From the NCBI GenBank assembly GCA_046347045.1, contig JAXMGX010000005.1, positions 186,001 through 250,000 on the forward strand: a stretch of 64,000 nucleotides of DNA, given 5' to 3'. The position numbers and the translations under genes were made by a program. The DNA comes from ZC4RG30 sp046347045. GTDB taxonomy: Bacteria; Pseudomonadota; Gammaproteobacteria; Steroidobacterales; Steroidobacteraceae. The notes under the pieces are model-generated. The model was not told the origin of the DNA. It made no database searches and saw only the letters and a list, made by a program, of their open reading frames with translations. How positions within the stretch are numbered: the first letter of the stretch is position 1; each line of letters opens with the position of its first letter. This document shows, piece after piece, positions 9,342-17,175 of this stretch.

Positions 9342-9839
9342 ATGGCTATCAGTCGATCCATGCTGGCGCTGCTGGTACTCGCGCCGCTGCTCGCTTCCAC
9401 CAGTGCATCCAGCGTCGCGCAATCCGCCACACCCACCTCGCAGGCCGCGCGCCTGGCGGCCCTCGAAGACCGCGAAGCCATCCGCCTCCTGCTGCGCGAC
9501 TACGGTCGCCTGCTCGACGAGCGCCGCTTCGATGAATTCGGCCAGCTCTTCGCCGAGAACGGCGAATACGTCGCAGGCCCCACCACGCGTGGCCCGAAAG
9601 CCATTGCCGAAGCATTGCGGCGCACCTTCGCTGGCAATTCGCTGGGTCTGGCCGAGCCCAACTTCCATGTGCTGTTCAACGAACGCATCACGCTGGCCGG
9701 CGCAAAGGCCATCGCCACCAGCCAGTCGTTCTTCGTGGCGCCCGGCGCCGATGGCGCGCCGCGCCTCGTGCTGATGGCGAGCTATGAAGATGAACTGGTG
9801 AAAACCGCGCCGGCTGGCGCTTCGCGAAGCGGGTGGTGA
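9342..9839 (+). CDS. Secreted SnoaL-like/NTF2-fold protein, C-terminus frameshifted
   Basis: A signal peptide (SRSMLALLVLAPLLAS...SSVAQS) is followed by a SnoaL_4/NTF2-like domain: DREAIRLLLRDYGRLLD, FGQLFAENGEYV, then the NFHVLFNERI strand. The annotated frame ends in SRSGW. In the next frame, from 9812, the expected end of the fold is read (GWRFAKRVVKGNMSP) to a stop at 9880. This indicates a one-base loss near 9806-9812. An AGGGGAG ribosome site at 9326-9332 best serves the third ATG (9342); ATGs at 9333 and 9336 are alternatives. Function unknown: family members range from isomerases and dehydratases to non-enzymatic proteins. Confidence 0.65.
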   Translation: MAISRSMLALLVLAPLLASTSASSVAQSATPTSQAARLAALEDREAIRLLLRDYGRLLDERRFDEFGQLFAENGEYVAGPTTRGPKAIAEALRRTFAGNSLGLAEPNFHVLFNERITLAGAKAIATSQSFFVAPGADGAPRLVLMASYEDELVKTAPAGASRSGW

Positions 9840-9880
9840 AGGGCAACATGTCGCCGCGTGCCGCGAAAGCAACGCCCTAA
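9812..9880 (+). pseudogene. Out-of-frame C-terminal end of the SnoaL-like gene
   Basis: This stretch reads GWRFAKRVVKGNMSPRAA and ends at TAA 9878-9880. It is the typical last strand of SnoaL-like domains (GWRI/F..R), displaced one frame from the body of the gene. Restoring one base between about 9806 and 9812 would join the two parts into one protein of about 179 aa. Confidence 0.6.
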
Positions 9881-9985
9881 GTCCCCGCTGACCTGCACAG
9901 CCGTTGCCTGCCGACAGCCAGCAACGCCGGCGTCGGTCGAGCATGCCCATGTTCCGCGCATCCGCGCGATTACATGGAGTCGAAG

Positions 9986-10429
9986 ATGAATATCACACAA
10001 ATCCGCCCGGCTCTGATCGCCGGCATCGCCGTGTTGGCACTGGCGGGCTGCAATCGCGCCGAATCCCCGTCGGAGGTCAGCGCCGATGTGCAGAAGGCGC
10101 AGCAGGACCGCGCCGAAGACGTGGCCAGTGCCGAAGCGAAACAGGCCAATGTGCAGGCGGACACCGCCACACAGGCCGCATCCGCCGATCCGGACGATCG
10201 CGGCGATGCCATCCAGGATCGCGCCGGCGCCGCCTACAAGACGGCCATGGCCAAGGCCGAGGGCGATTACAAGGTGGCGAAGGAAGGCTGCGAAAGCGCC
10301 AAGGGCGATGCGCAGGCGGCGTGCAAGAAGAGCGCGGAGGCCGCCTACGAGGCCGCCAAGAGCAATGCGCTGGTGGTGCGTGATGCCGAGCGCAAGCGCG
10401 GCGATGCGGTGCAGAAGCTCGACAACTGA
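9986..10429 (+). CDS. Small Ala/Lys-rich lipoprotein
   Basis: A 147-aa protein with a lipoprotein signal (lipobox LALAGC, Cys at ~21), so it is probably anchored in a membrane facing the periplasm. The mature part is charged and helical, rich in Ala, Lys, Asp and Glu, with repeated patterns (DRAxxxxSAEAKQA, AKAEGDYKVAKEGCESAKGDA). A Cys pair in the second half (EGCESAKGDAQAACKK) could form a disulfide. ATG 9986 is preferred over 9974 because GGAG at 9976-9979 sits six bases upstream. It is followed by a strong hairpin. No specific function is recognised; similar proteins are annotated only as hypothetical. Confidence 0.7.
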   Translation: MNITQIRPALIAGIAVLALAGCNRAESPSEVSADVQKAQQDRAEDVASAEAKQANVQADTATQAASADPDDRGDAIQDRAGAAYKTAMAKAEGDYKVAKEGCESAKGDAQAACKKSAEAAYEAAKSNALVVRDAERKRGDAVQKLDN

Positions 10430-10454
10430 ACAGCGGATTCCAGGCTGCAGGAAA

Positions 10455-10478
10455 GAACAGGGCCACGGGGCCCTGTTC
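10455..10478 (+). terminator. Hairpin terminator after the lipoprotein gene
   Basis: A perfect 10-bp stem (GAACAGGGCC / GGCCCTGTTC) with an ACGG loop lies 25 bases past the stop of the lipoprotein gene. The downstream T-tract is weak. It may serve both the lipoprotein gene and the convergent BON-domain gene. Confidence 0.7.
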
Positions 10479-10520
10479 CTTGCCCAAGGTCAGGGTGGCT
10501 GCGAATCGCCGCGATGGCGA

Positions 10521-10835
10521 CTACTTGGCTTTCACCTTCAACTGGTTGTCGACGGACTTCACCCCCTCGACATTGCGCGCGAGCTGACCGGCGGTCTGGA
10601 TCTCGGCGGCAGAACTGCCCCAGCCGGTGAGTTTCACCCGCCCATTGGTGGAATCGACGTTCACGTCCAGGCCGTCGACCTTGTGCGATTCCAGCAGCTC
10701 GGTCTTCACCTTGGCGGTGATCGCCACGTCGTCCACATACTGGCCGGGCGTCGACTGGCCACGGATGACATTGCAGCCCGTAGTGACGACGGCCGCGATC
10801 AGCGCCGCGGCGGCAATCATTCGAATGTTGTTCAT
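10521..10835 (-). CDS. BON-domain lipoprotein
   Basis: A 104-aa protein with a signal peptide and a Cys at the cleavage region (AVVTTGC). A single BON domain follows: DDVAITAKVKTELL, VDVNSTNGRVKLTGW-like strand and GVKSVDNQLKV. BON domains occur in OsmY-type periplasmic proteins and are thought to bind membranes or other hydrophobic partners, often induced by osmotic or envelope stress. The protein is short, with one BON domain where OsmY has two. It converges with the lipoprotein gene. Confidence 0.82.
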   Translation of the reverse strand: MNNIRMIAAAALIAAVVTTGCNVIRGQSTPGQYVDDVAITAKVKTELLESHKVDGLDVNVDSTNGRVKLTGWGSSAAEIQTAGQLARNVEGVKSVDNQLKVKAK

Positions 10836-11141
10836 GGTTCTTCCTCTGCAATACCCGCGGATGCGGTGACCTTACTGTGGAGTCGCGCCGCGAGGCTGTA
10901 ACGCCGTGATTGCTCGCTGCAGCGTGTAGGACGCGACTGAGAGGCATCGATTTGTCGCGGCGAAGCGACGGGCTCACCTGTTCCTACAGCGCTTCAGCCA
11001 CCTGCCGGACTGTCGTGCTTCTCACGTGAATCCATTCTCTGCCTCGCAGTGATCGCGCTGCGGATGGAAGGGGCAGCATGCTGGCCACCCTGTCCGGCGA
11101 CCGCGCCTGAATTTTCGTTGAACTGGAACAGGAGAACCGGA
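10836..11141. other. Non-coding interval between BON and beta-barrel genes
   Basis: This is the longest gap in the window (306 bases). It holds a degenerate palindromic repeat (10925-10988) and, just before the barrel gene, a GGAG ribosome site. Open frames crossing it look like extensions of neighbouring frames with no recognisable protein. No tRNA or known RNA gene is seen. Confidence 0.5.
10925..10988. repeat. Degenerate REP-like palindromic element
   Basis: TGTAGGA at 10925 is mirrored by TCCTACA ending at 10988. Between them are ATCGATTTGTCGCGG and a GTCGC/GCGAC inner pair. The layout resembles the TGTAGGAG...CTCCTACA REP-type elements common in Pseudomonas and Xanthomonas relatives, but the inner arms are eroded. 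Only this copy was noticed in the window. Confidence 0.45.
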
Positions 11142-11705
11142 ATGAACAAGTCCATGACGATCGGCTCTGTATTCGCGCTCGGATTGCTCGGGGCAACAGC
11201 GGCCAGTGCAGCGGAGCCCATCGAAGGCTTCTACATCGGGGCCGCGGCCCAGCAGTCGCGCTTCGACTCCAGCAATTTCAATGTCGATGACATCGACAAG
11301 AACGACCTGGGCTGGAAGGTGCTGGCCGGCTTCCGCCTGCACCGGAACTTCGCCGTCGAGGCGCAGTACACGGATTTCGGCAACTCCAATGCTCCGTCGG
11401 TCGCGGCGGGCGGTCCATATCGCGCCGATGCCCATGCCTGGTCGGCCTTTGGTCTGGGGTTGTTCCCCGCGGGACCTGTGGACCTGTTCCTGAAGGCGGG
11501 TGTCGGCCGCATAAAGGCCGACGGCACTGTGGGCGCAGTGCTGTTCGAGGACAAGAGCACGCAGTTCGCCTACGGCGGTGGCGTGCAGTTCAACCTGGGT
11601 CACCTGGGCTTGAGGGCCGAATACGAAAAGTTCGACACCGATGTGATCGGTGACCTGGACGTGATCTCGCTGGGCCTCAATTTCACCTTCGGACCTTCCA
11701 CCTGA
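11142..11705 (+). CDS. Outer-membrane beta-barrel (OmpA/OmpW-like porin-family) protein
   Basis: A 187-aa protein. A signal peptide ends at ATAASAAEP. Alternating beta-strands typical of small eight-stranded barrels follow (GFYIGAAAQQSRF, LGWKVLAGFRLHRNFAVEAQYTDFG, LGLRAEYEKFDT, DVISLGLNFTF). The C-terminal strand is compatible with BAM recognition. The start ATG at 11142 has GGAG ten bases upstream; an in-frame upstream start at 11049 would add a segment that is not a signal peptide. Function unspecified: family members serve in membrane stability or small-molecule passage. It lies upstream of the RND efflux genes but is separated from them by an inverted repeat. Confidence 0.75.
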   Translation: MNKSMTIGSVFALGLLGATAASAAEPIEGFYIGAAAQQSRFDSSNFNVDDIDKNDLGWKVLAGFRLHRNFAVEAQYTDFGNSNAPSVAAGGPYRADAHAWSAFGLGLFPAGPVDLFLKAGVGRIKADGTVGAVLFEDKSTQFAYGGGVQFNLGHLGLRAEYEKFDTDVIGDLDVISLGLNFTFGPST

Positions 11706-11735
11706 CAAAGGTGTAATCCGAAGCCCCACTCCGAT

Positions 11736-11773
11736 ACTGTACTCACCAGATCAACGCATTCGGTGAGTACAGT
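11736..11773. promoter_or_regulatory. 12-bp perfect inverted repeat over the RND adaptor start
   Basis: ACTGTACTCACC (11736-11747) and GGTGAGTACAGT (11762-11773) are perfect inverted repeats with a 14-base spacer. The right arm contains the GGTGAG Shine-Dalgarno-like sequence and part of the GTG start codon at 11772. It could be a repressor operator, or an mRNA hairpin that hides the ribosome site of the efflux operon. Confidence 0.65.
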
Positions 11774-12905
11774 GAAAGGACGAGTTATTGCGCTGCGACT
11801 GTCGGTCGTGGCGTTGGCCGCCGTGTTGGCGGCCTGCGGCAAGGACACCGGAGCGGCAGCGAAGGGTGCCAATGCAGCCAAGGGCGACACGTCTGCGGCT
11901 GCGCTCACGCCGCTGCTGCTTTCGGCTGAAGATGTGATGGAGCTGGGGATGAAAACCCTTTCATCCGGGCCGATCATCACCGGTTCCATCCTGCCCGAGA
12001 AACGTGCCGACCTGCGCGCCGAGGTATCGGCCGTGGTGCTCACCGTGCTGAAGGAAAATGGCGATCCGGTGAAGAAAGGTCAGTTGCTGGTGCAACTGGA
12101 CGACACCTCGATACGCGACACCCTGTCTTCGGCGCGAACCGCTGCCGAGGCGGCTTCGCAGGCCTATGACCAGGCGCAACGTCAGTACGAGCGCATGGTG
12201 AAGCTGCGCGAGGGTGGCCTGGTCTCGGCGCAGCAGGTCGAAGACGCCGAGGTGCGCCGCAATTCCACGCAGAGCGATCGCGAGGCGGCGAAGAGCCGAC
12301 TGGTGGCCGCGCAGCAGCAGCAGGGTCGCACCATGGTGCGCGCGCCCTTCGACGGCATCGTCAGCGACCGGCAGGTCTCGGGCGGCGACACCGCGCAGGT
12401 GGGCAAGGAGCTGATGAAGGTCATCGATCCGCGCAGCCTGCGATTCGAAGGTTTCATCTCGGCCGACAGCATCGGCGCCGTGCATCCGGGCCAGCCCGTG
12501 GTGTTCCGCGTGCATGGCTTCGAGGGCAGGGAGTTCCGCGGCTCCATTGCGCGCGTGAATCCGGCGGCCAACGCCATGACGCGGCAGGTCGAGGTGCTGG
12601 TGAACTTTGCCGCGGGACAGCAGCCACCAGGCGTTTCGGGCCTGTATGCCGAAGGCCGTGTCGAGATCGCGCAGCGGCAGGGCCTGTCGCTGCCCGCGGG
12701 CACCATCGCGCGCGACGGCGATGCCGCCTTTGCATGGAAGGTGGCGGGTGGCAAGCTGCACAAGACGGCCTTGAAACTGGGCGACCGCGATCCGCGCAGC
12801 GGCGAATTCATCGTGGAGTCGGGACTCGCCGCCGGTGACACCGTGCTGCGCTATCCCAACTCGGCCCTGCACGACCAGCAGCCGGTAAAGCAGTCCGGCA
12901 AGTAG
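11772..12905 (+). CDS. RND efflux periplasmic adaptor (membrane fusion protein)
   Basis: About 377 aa. A lipoprotein signal (LAAVLAACGKD) is followed by an HlyD/AcrA-type adaptor: lipoyl half (VLTVLKENGDPVKKGQLLVQLDD), a coiled-coil hairpin (~110-180, many Ala/Gln/Arg), the second lipoyl half (RAPFDGIVSDRQVSGGDTAQVG), then beta-barrel and membrane-proximal domains. It bridges the inner-membrane pump encoded six bases downstream and an outer-membrane channel that is not encoded nearby. GTG 11772 is favoured because GGTGAG lies four bases upstream; GTG 11763 is possible. The start sits in a 12-bp inverted repeat, suggesting tight control. Confidence 0.88.
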   Translation: MKGRVIALRLSVVALAAVLAACGKDTGAAAKGANAAKGDTSAAALTPLLLSAEDVMELGMKTLSSGPIITGSILPEKRADLRAEVSAVVLTVLKENGDPVKKGQLLVQLDDTSIRDTLSSARTAAEAASQAYDQAQRQYERMVKLREGGLVSAQQVEDAEVRRNSTQSDREAAKSRLVAAQQQQGRTMVRAPFDGIVSDRQVSGGDTAQVGKELMKVIDPRSLRFEGFISADSIGAVHPGQPVVFRVHGFEGREFRGSIARVNPAANAMTRQVEVLVNFAAGQQPPGVSGLYAEGRVEIAQRQGLSLPAGTIARDGDAAFAWKVAGGKLHKTALKLGDRDPRSGEFIVESGLAAGDTVLRYPNSALHDQQPVKQSGK

Positions 12906-12911
12906 GACACC

Positions 12912-15900
12912 ATGTTCCTGTCCAATTTCAGCATCCGCCAGCCGGTGACGACGGTGGCCATCGTCGTCGTGTTGATGTGCCTCGGCATGCTCGCCATCAA
13001 GAACCTGCGCGTGAATTCACTGCCCGATGTGCAGGAACCGGTGCTGGTGGTGGTGGTGCCGTATCCCGGCGCTTCGCCCGAATCCGTCGAGCGCGAGATC
13101 ATCAACCGCATCGAAAAGCCGCTGCAGAGCGTGCCGCAGGTGCGCGAGATCAGGTCCACGGCGTCGGAAAGCCAGGCCCAGATCGTGGTCGTCTTCAACT
13201 TCCACAAGAACATGATCGAGGCGGCGGACGAGATCCGCAACGCCATCAGTCAGGTGCGGCACAAGCTGCCCATCGAGATGCGCGAACCGGTGCTGTTCCG
13301 CTACGACCCGTCGCAGGAACCGGTGATGCAGCTCGGCCTGTCGTCAAACACGCAGACGCTGGCCGAGATCTCGCGCCTGGCCGAGGATCAGCTTGCCGAC
13401 CGCTTCCGCGGCATCAGTGGCGTGTCCACCGTGGATGTGAACGGCTCGCTGAAGCGCGAACTGTCGGTGCTGCTGCACGCGCAGCGCCTGCGCGAATACA
13501 ACGTGTCGGTGGCCGAGGTGGTGGGCGCGCTGCGCCGCCAGAACACCACCGCGCCGGTGGGTCAGGTGCGCGGGTCGCTCGAGGATCAGAGCATCCGCCT
13601 CGTGGGCCGGATCGAATCGCCGCGCGAATTCGAGAACATCATCCTGCGCCGCAGTGGCGATGAGGTGATCAGGCTGGGACAGGTGGCCACCGTCGAGGAC
13701 GGTTTCGCCGAGCAGACCGGCTACTCGCTGCGCGACGGGCATCCCAACGTGGGCATCTCCATCACCCGCTCGCGCGATGCCAGCTCGGTGTCGGTGGCCG
13801 AGGCCGTCCGCAAGATGGTGAAGGAGATCGAGACCACGCTGCCCAAGGGCACCTCGATCACCATCACGCAGGATGGCGGCGAGGAAGCCAGTCTCTATCT
13901 CAACAACGTGATCGAGGCGCTGATCTTCGGTGCCGGCCTCACCATCTTCGTGGTCTACGCCTTCCTCAATTCCTGGCGCTCCACGCTGATCACGGCGTTG
14001 TCGCTGCCCACCTCGGCCATCGCGGCTTTCATCGCCGTGTGGCTGGCGGGCTTCACGTTGAACTTCATGACGCTGCTCGGGCTGTCGCTGGCCGTGGGCG
14101 TGCTCATCGACGATGCCATCGTGGTGCGCGAGAACATCGTGCGGCATCTGGAGCGCGGCGAGGATCGCGTCACCGCGGCGCGCAATGGCACGGCGGAAAT
14201 CGGCCTCGCCGTGGCGGCCACCACCTTTTCGATCATGGCGGTGTTCGTGCCCGTGGCCTTCATGGGCGGCGAGGCCGGCGAGTGGTTCCGTCCATTCGCG
14301 CTCACCGTGGCGGCGTCGGTCCTGGTGAGTCTGTTCATTTCTTTCACGCTCGATCCCATGCTGTCGGCCTATTGGGGCGATCCTCCCGGCCATTCGCACA
14401 GCAAGCGGGGCTGGCTGGGCACGAAGCTGCAGGGCTTCAACGCCTGGTTCGACTCGCAGGCCGACCGCTACAGCCGCGTCATCGCCTGGGCCCTGCATCA
14501 CCGCCGCTGGATGGCGATGATCGCCGTGGCCAGCCTCGCCATCGCACTTGCCGTGCAGGCCAGGTTTGGTCGCACCGACTTCCTGCCCAAGACCGACGGC
14601 GAGATGATCGCAGTGCAGGTGCGTGGGCCTTCCAGCGCCAGCCTCGAGTACAACCGGCTGAAGGTGGAAAAGGCCGCGGAGCTTGCGCGCGAGATTCCCG
14701 AGACCAGGGCCACCAACACCAACGTGAACGCGCAGGGCGGGCGCGTATACGTGGACCTCGGCCGCAAGTCCGAACGTCCGCGCAGCTCCGCGCAGGTGGC
14801 CGAGGAACTGCGCAACAAGTTGAAGGGCCTGGTGGGTGCCGAATACACCGTGCTCGATGACCTGAACAATGGCGCGCAGAAGCCGGTGCAGATCCAGTTC
14901 TACGGCCCCGACGGCCGCCGGCTCAACGAGATCACCGCCGACTACATGAAGGAAATGGCGAAGATCAAGGGCGCAGTCGACGTGGGCCTGTCGGAGCAGG
15001 AGCCGCGAGACGAGCTGCGCATCGAGCTCGATCGCGGGCTGGCGAACCAGCTCGGCATTTCAGTGGACGATGCCGCGCAGGCGCTGCGCGTGGCCTTCGC
15101 CGGCGTGGAAGTGGGCGACTGGGTCGATCCCACCGGCGAGTCACGCGACGTGGCGGTACGCCTGCATCCGGACGACCGCGTCGATGCCTCCAACATCGAA
15201 CGCCTGCCCGTGGCCGTTGGTGGCAGCAACCTGCTCGTGCCGCTGGAGCAGATCGCACACATCACCATGGACAAGGGCCCCTCGCGCATCCAGCACCTGG
15301 ACGGCAAGCGCACGGTGACCGTGTCGGCCAATGTGCAGAATCGCGGCTCCGGCGAAGTCACGGCCGATGCCCGCAAGCTGGCGGAGTCCATCGACTTCCC
15401 GCAGGGCTATGGCGTGTCGCTGGGCGGTGCCTCGCAGGACCAGCAGGAAATCTTCAGCGAGATGTTCATCGCGCTCCTGATGGGCATCGCGGTGATGTAC
15501 CTGGTGCTGGTGGTGCAGTTCGGCTCGTTCACCGCGCCGCTGCCGGTGATGATCTCGCTGCCGCTGTCGCTGATCGGCGTGGTGCTGGCGCTGCTGCTCA
15601 CGGGCGGGTCGCTCAACCTCATGAGCCTGATCGGCGTGATCATGCTGATGGGCCTGGTGGCCAAGAACGCCATCCTGCTGCTCGATGCCACGCGCAAGGA
15701 AGAAGAGAATGGCACCGACCGCGAAGAGGCACTGATGATCGCCGGCCGCAAGCGCCTGCGCCCCATCCTGATGACCACCTTCGCGCTGGTGGCCGGCATG
15801 ATGCCGGTGGCCGTGGGCGTGGGCGATGGCGGCGAGTTCTACAGCCCCATGGCCGTGGCCATCATCGGCGGCGTGATCACCTCCACCTTCCTCACGCTGC

Positions 15901-16094
15901 TGGTCATCCCCAGTTTCTACGACAGCATCGAGCTGGCGCGCGAGCGGGCGCTGGCCAAGTTCCATCGCCGCGTGGAGGCGTACGGCCCGGTGCGCGGGTT
16001 CATCGCCACATTCGCCGAGGCGGTGCTGGCGCTGGTGTTCGTGCGGCTGGTTTACCGGCTGGCGCTGAAGCCATTTGCGGGACGCCGCGCGTAG
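12912..16094 (+). CDS. RND-family efflux permease (HAE1/AcrB-MdtB type)
   Basis: The 1060-aa protein has the full length and layout of RND multidrug pumps: TM1, a large periplasmic loop, TM2-6, a second loop and TM8-12. Proton-relay residues are present: Asp-Asp in TM4 (GVLIDDAIVVREN) and Lys in TM10 (MGLVAKNAILLLDATRKEE). The substrate is not predictable, but the sequence is closer to HAE1-type drug and organic-compound exporters than to metal (CusA) pumps, since no Met-rich relay is seen. It forms an operon with the adaptor (six-base gap). No TolC-type gene follows, so an external outer-membrane factor is presumably used. Confidence 0.92.
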   Translation: MFLSNFSIRQPVTTVAIVVVLMCLGMLAIKNLRVNSLPDVQEPVLVVVVPYPGASPESVEREIINRIEKPLQSVPQVREIRSTASESQAQIVVVFNFHKNMIEAADEIRNAISQVRHKLPIEMREPVLFRYDPSQEPVMQLGLSSNTQTLAEISRLAEDQLADRFRGISGVSTVDVNGSLKRELSVLLHAQRLREYNVSVAEVVGALRRQNTTAPVGQVRGSLEDQSIRLVGRIESPREFENIILRRSGDEVIRLGQVATVEDGFAEQTGYSLRDGHPNVGISITRSRDASSVSVAEAVRKMVKEIETTLPKGTSITITQDGGEEASLYLNNVIEALIFGAGLTIFVVYAFLNSWRSTLITALSLPTSAIAAFIAVWLAGFTLNFMTLLGLSLAVGVLIDDAIVVRENIVRHLERGEDRVTAARNGTAEIGLAVAATTFSIMAVFVPVAFMGGEAGEWFRPFALTVAASVLVSLFISFTLDPMLSAYWGDPPGHSHSKRGWLGTKLQGFNAWFDSQADRYSRVIAWALHHRRWMAMIAVASLAIALAVQARFGRTDFLPKTDGEMIAVQVRGPSSASLEYNRLKVEKAAELAREIPETRATNTNVNAQGGRVYVDLGRKSERPRSSAQVAEELRNKLKGLVGAEYTVLDDLNNGAQKPVQIQFYGPDGRRLNEITADYMKEMAKIKGAVDVGLSEQEPRDELRIELDRGLANQLGISVDDAAQALRVAFAGVEVGDWVDPTGESRDVAVRLHPDDRVDASNIERLPVAVGGSNLLVPLEQIAHITMDKGPSRIQHLDGKRTVTVSANVQNRGSGEVTADARKLAESIDFPQGYGVSLGGASQDQQEIFSEMFIALLMGIAVMYLVLVVQFGSFTAPLPVMISLPLSLIGVVLALLLTGGSLNLMSLIGVIMLMGLVAKNAILLLDATRKEEENGTDREEALMIAGRKRLRPILMTTFALVAGMMPVAVGVGDGGEFYSPMAVAIIGGVITSTFLTLLVIPSFYDSIELARERALAKFHRRVEAYGPVRGFIATFAEAVLALVFVRLVYRLALKPFAGRRA

Positions 16095-16101
16095 TCCACA
16101 A

Positions 16102-16130
16102 CCGGCGATCAGCAGGTAGCAGATCGCCGG
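16102..16130 (+). terminator. Putative terminator after the RND operon
   Basis: A 9-bp perfect stem (CCGGCGATC / GATCGCCGG) with an 11-base loop lies eight bases past the RND pump stop. A pyrimidine-rich run (CTCTGCTTCT) follows. Confidence 0.55.
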
Positions 16131-16188
16131 CTCTGCTTCTGCGCTAAGCTCGCCCAATTGCGCTTACAGTCAAAGGGGGGGATCTGCC

Positions 16189-17121
16189 ATGCGCCTGACC
16201 GCACTCGGTACCGCTTTCATTTCGCTGGCCTTCATGGGGCAGGCCTTGGCCCAGCAGGCCACCTGCGACCGCGCCTGCCTCACCAGGTTCATCGATGGCT
16301 ATTACTCCGCGCTCGTTGCCAACAATCCCGCCGCCCTGCCGCAGGCCAGCGGTGCGCGCATCACCGAGAACGCGCGCGAGAAGAAGCTGGCCGACACGTT
16401 CTGGGCGTCTGCTGACAAGGTGATTTGGCGCTTCGACGCCGTGAACATCCGGCGCGGCGACACCGGCACGCAGGTGGTGATCCAGAACGCCGACGGCACC
16501 AAGACCATGCACCTGCTGCGGCTGAAGGTGAAGGCCGGCGCCATCACCGAGATCGAGATCATCAATGCCAACCAGGGCGATGCCGACCGGTTGTGGGGCC
16601 CCGAACAGCTCACGCATGTTTCGCCGCTGCTCACCGTGAGCATCCGCGAGCAGGACCGCGATTCCTACTACGATCTCATCGGCGCCACCGAAAGCTACTG
16701 GCGCGCCTTCCAGACCAACGGCACGCCCCAGTACCGCCGCGCGCGCATCGCGCCCGACAGCGAGCGCTTCGAGAACGGCTTCCAGACCACGGGCATGGTG
16801 CGCGACGGGGTGTTCAACGACACGTCCAGGGGATTCGACGAAGGTCGCTTCATTGGCCGCAATCTCTGGGGTCGTCGCTATGCGGTGGTCGATGAAGAGC
16901 GGGGCATCGTGCTGTGCATGGTGCGCTTCGGCATGAAGAGCGGCATGAAGAGCCAGAGTGTGGCCACGTCCAACGACCGGCTGGTGGGAGAGTTCTTCGC
17001 CATCCAGAACGGCGTGATCCGCCATATCCAGGCGGTGCTGGTGAACGTGAAGGATGAGGTGCCCACCGGCTGGCCCACCACCGACTACGGCCCGGACAAG
17101 GGATCGACCGAAACCTTCTGA
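16189..17121 (+). CDS. Secreted protein of unknown function (DUF8021-like)
   Basis: A 310-aa protein. The signal peptide ends near QALAQQA. The mature N-terminus has CDRACLTRFIDGYYSALVANNP, with a Cys pair and an NTF2/SnoaL-like helical start. GARITENAREKKLADTFW and a second alpha+beta repeat (SYYDLIGATESYWRAF) follow. The pattern resembles proteins labelled DUF8021, which have no established function. A GGGGGGG run (16177-16183) just upstream serves as ribosome site for ATG 16189. It stands alone between the RND operon and the convergent diguanylate cyclase gene. I am sure it is exported and unsure of the family name. Confidence 0.6.
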   Translation: MRLTALGTAFISLAFMGQALAQQATCDRACLTRFIDGYYSALVANNPAALPQASGARITENAREKKLADTFWASADKVIWRFDAVNIRRGDTGTQVVIQNADGTKTMHLLRLKVKAGAITEIEIINANQGDADRLWGPEQLTHVSPLLTVSIREQDRDSYYDLIGATESYWRAFQTNGTPQYRRARIAPDSERFENGFQTTGMVRDGVFNDTSRGFDEGRFIGRNLWGRRYAVVDEERGIVLCMVRFGMKSGMKSQSVATSNDRLVGEFFAIQNGVIRHIQAVLVNVKDEVPTGWPTTDYGPDKGSTETF

Positions 17122-17175
17122 CGGTCGGGGCGATCAGCCGCATCCGCAGTTGCCGCCGCCGCTCACCGCATGCGG

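Noticed and set aside
9908..9945. Terminator hairpin (CGTTGC...GCAACG) after the SnoaL-like gene
   Set aside because: The stem is only six pairs with a long loop and no T-tract.
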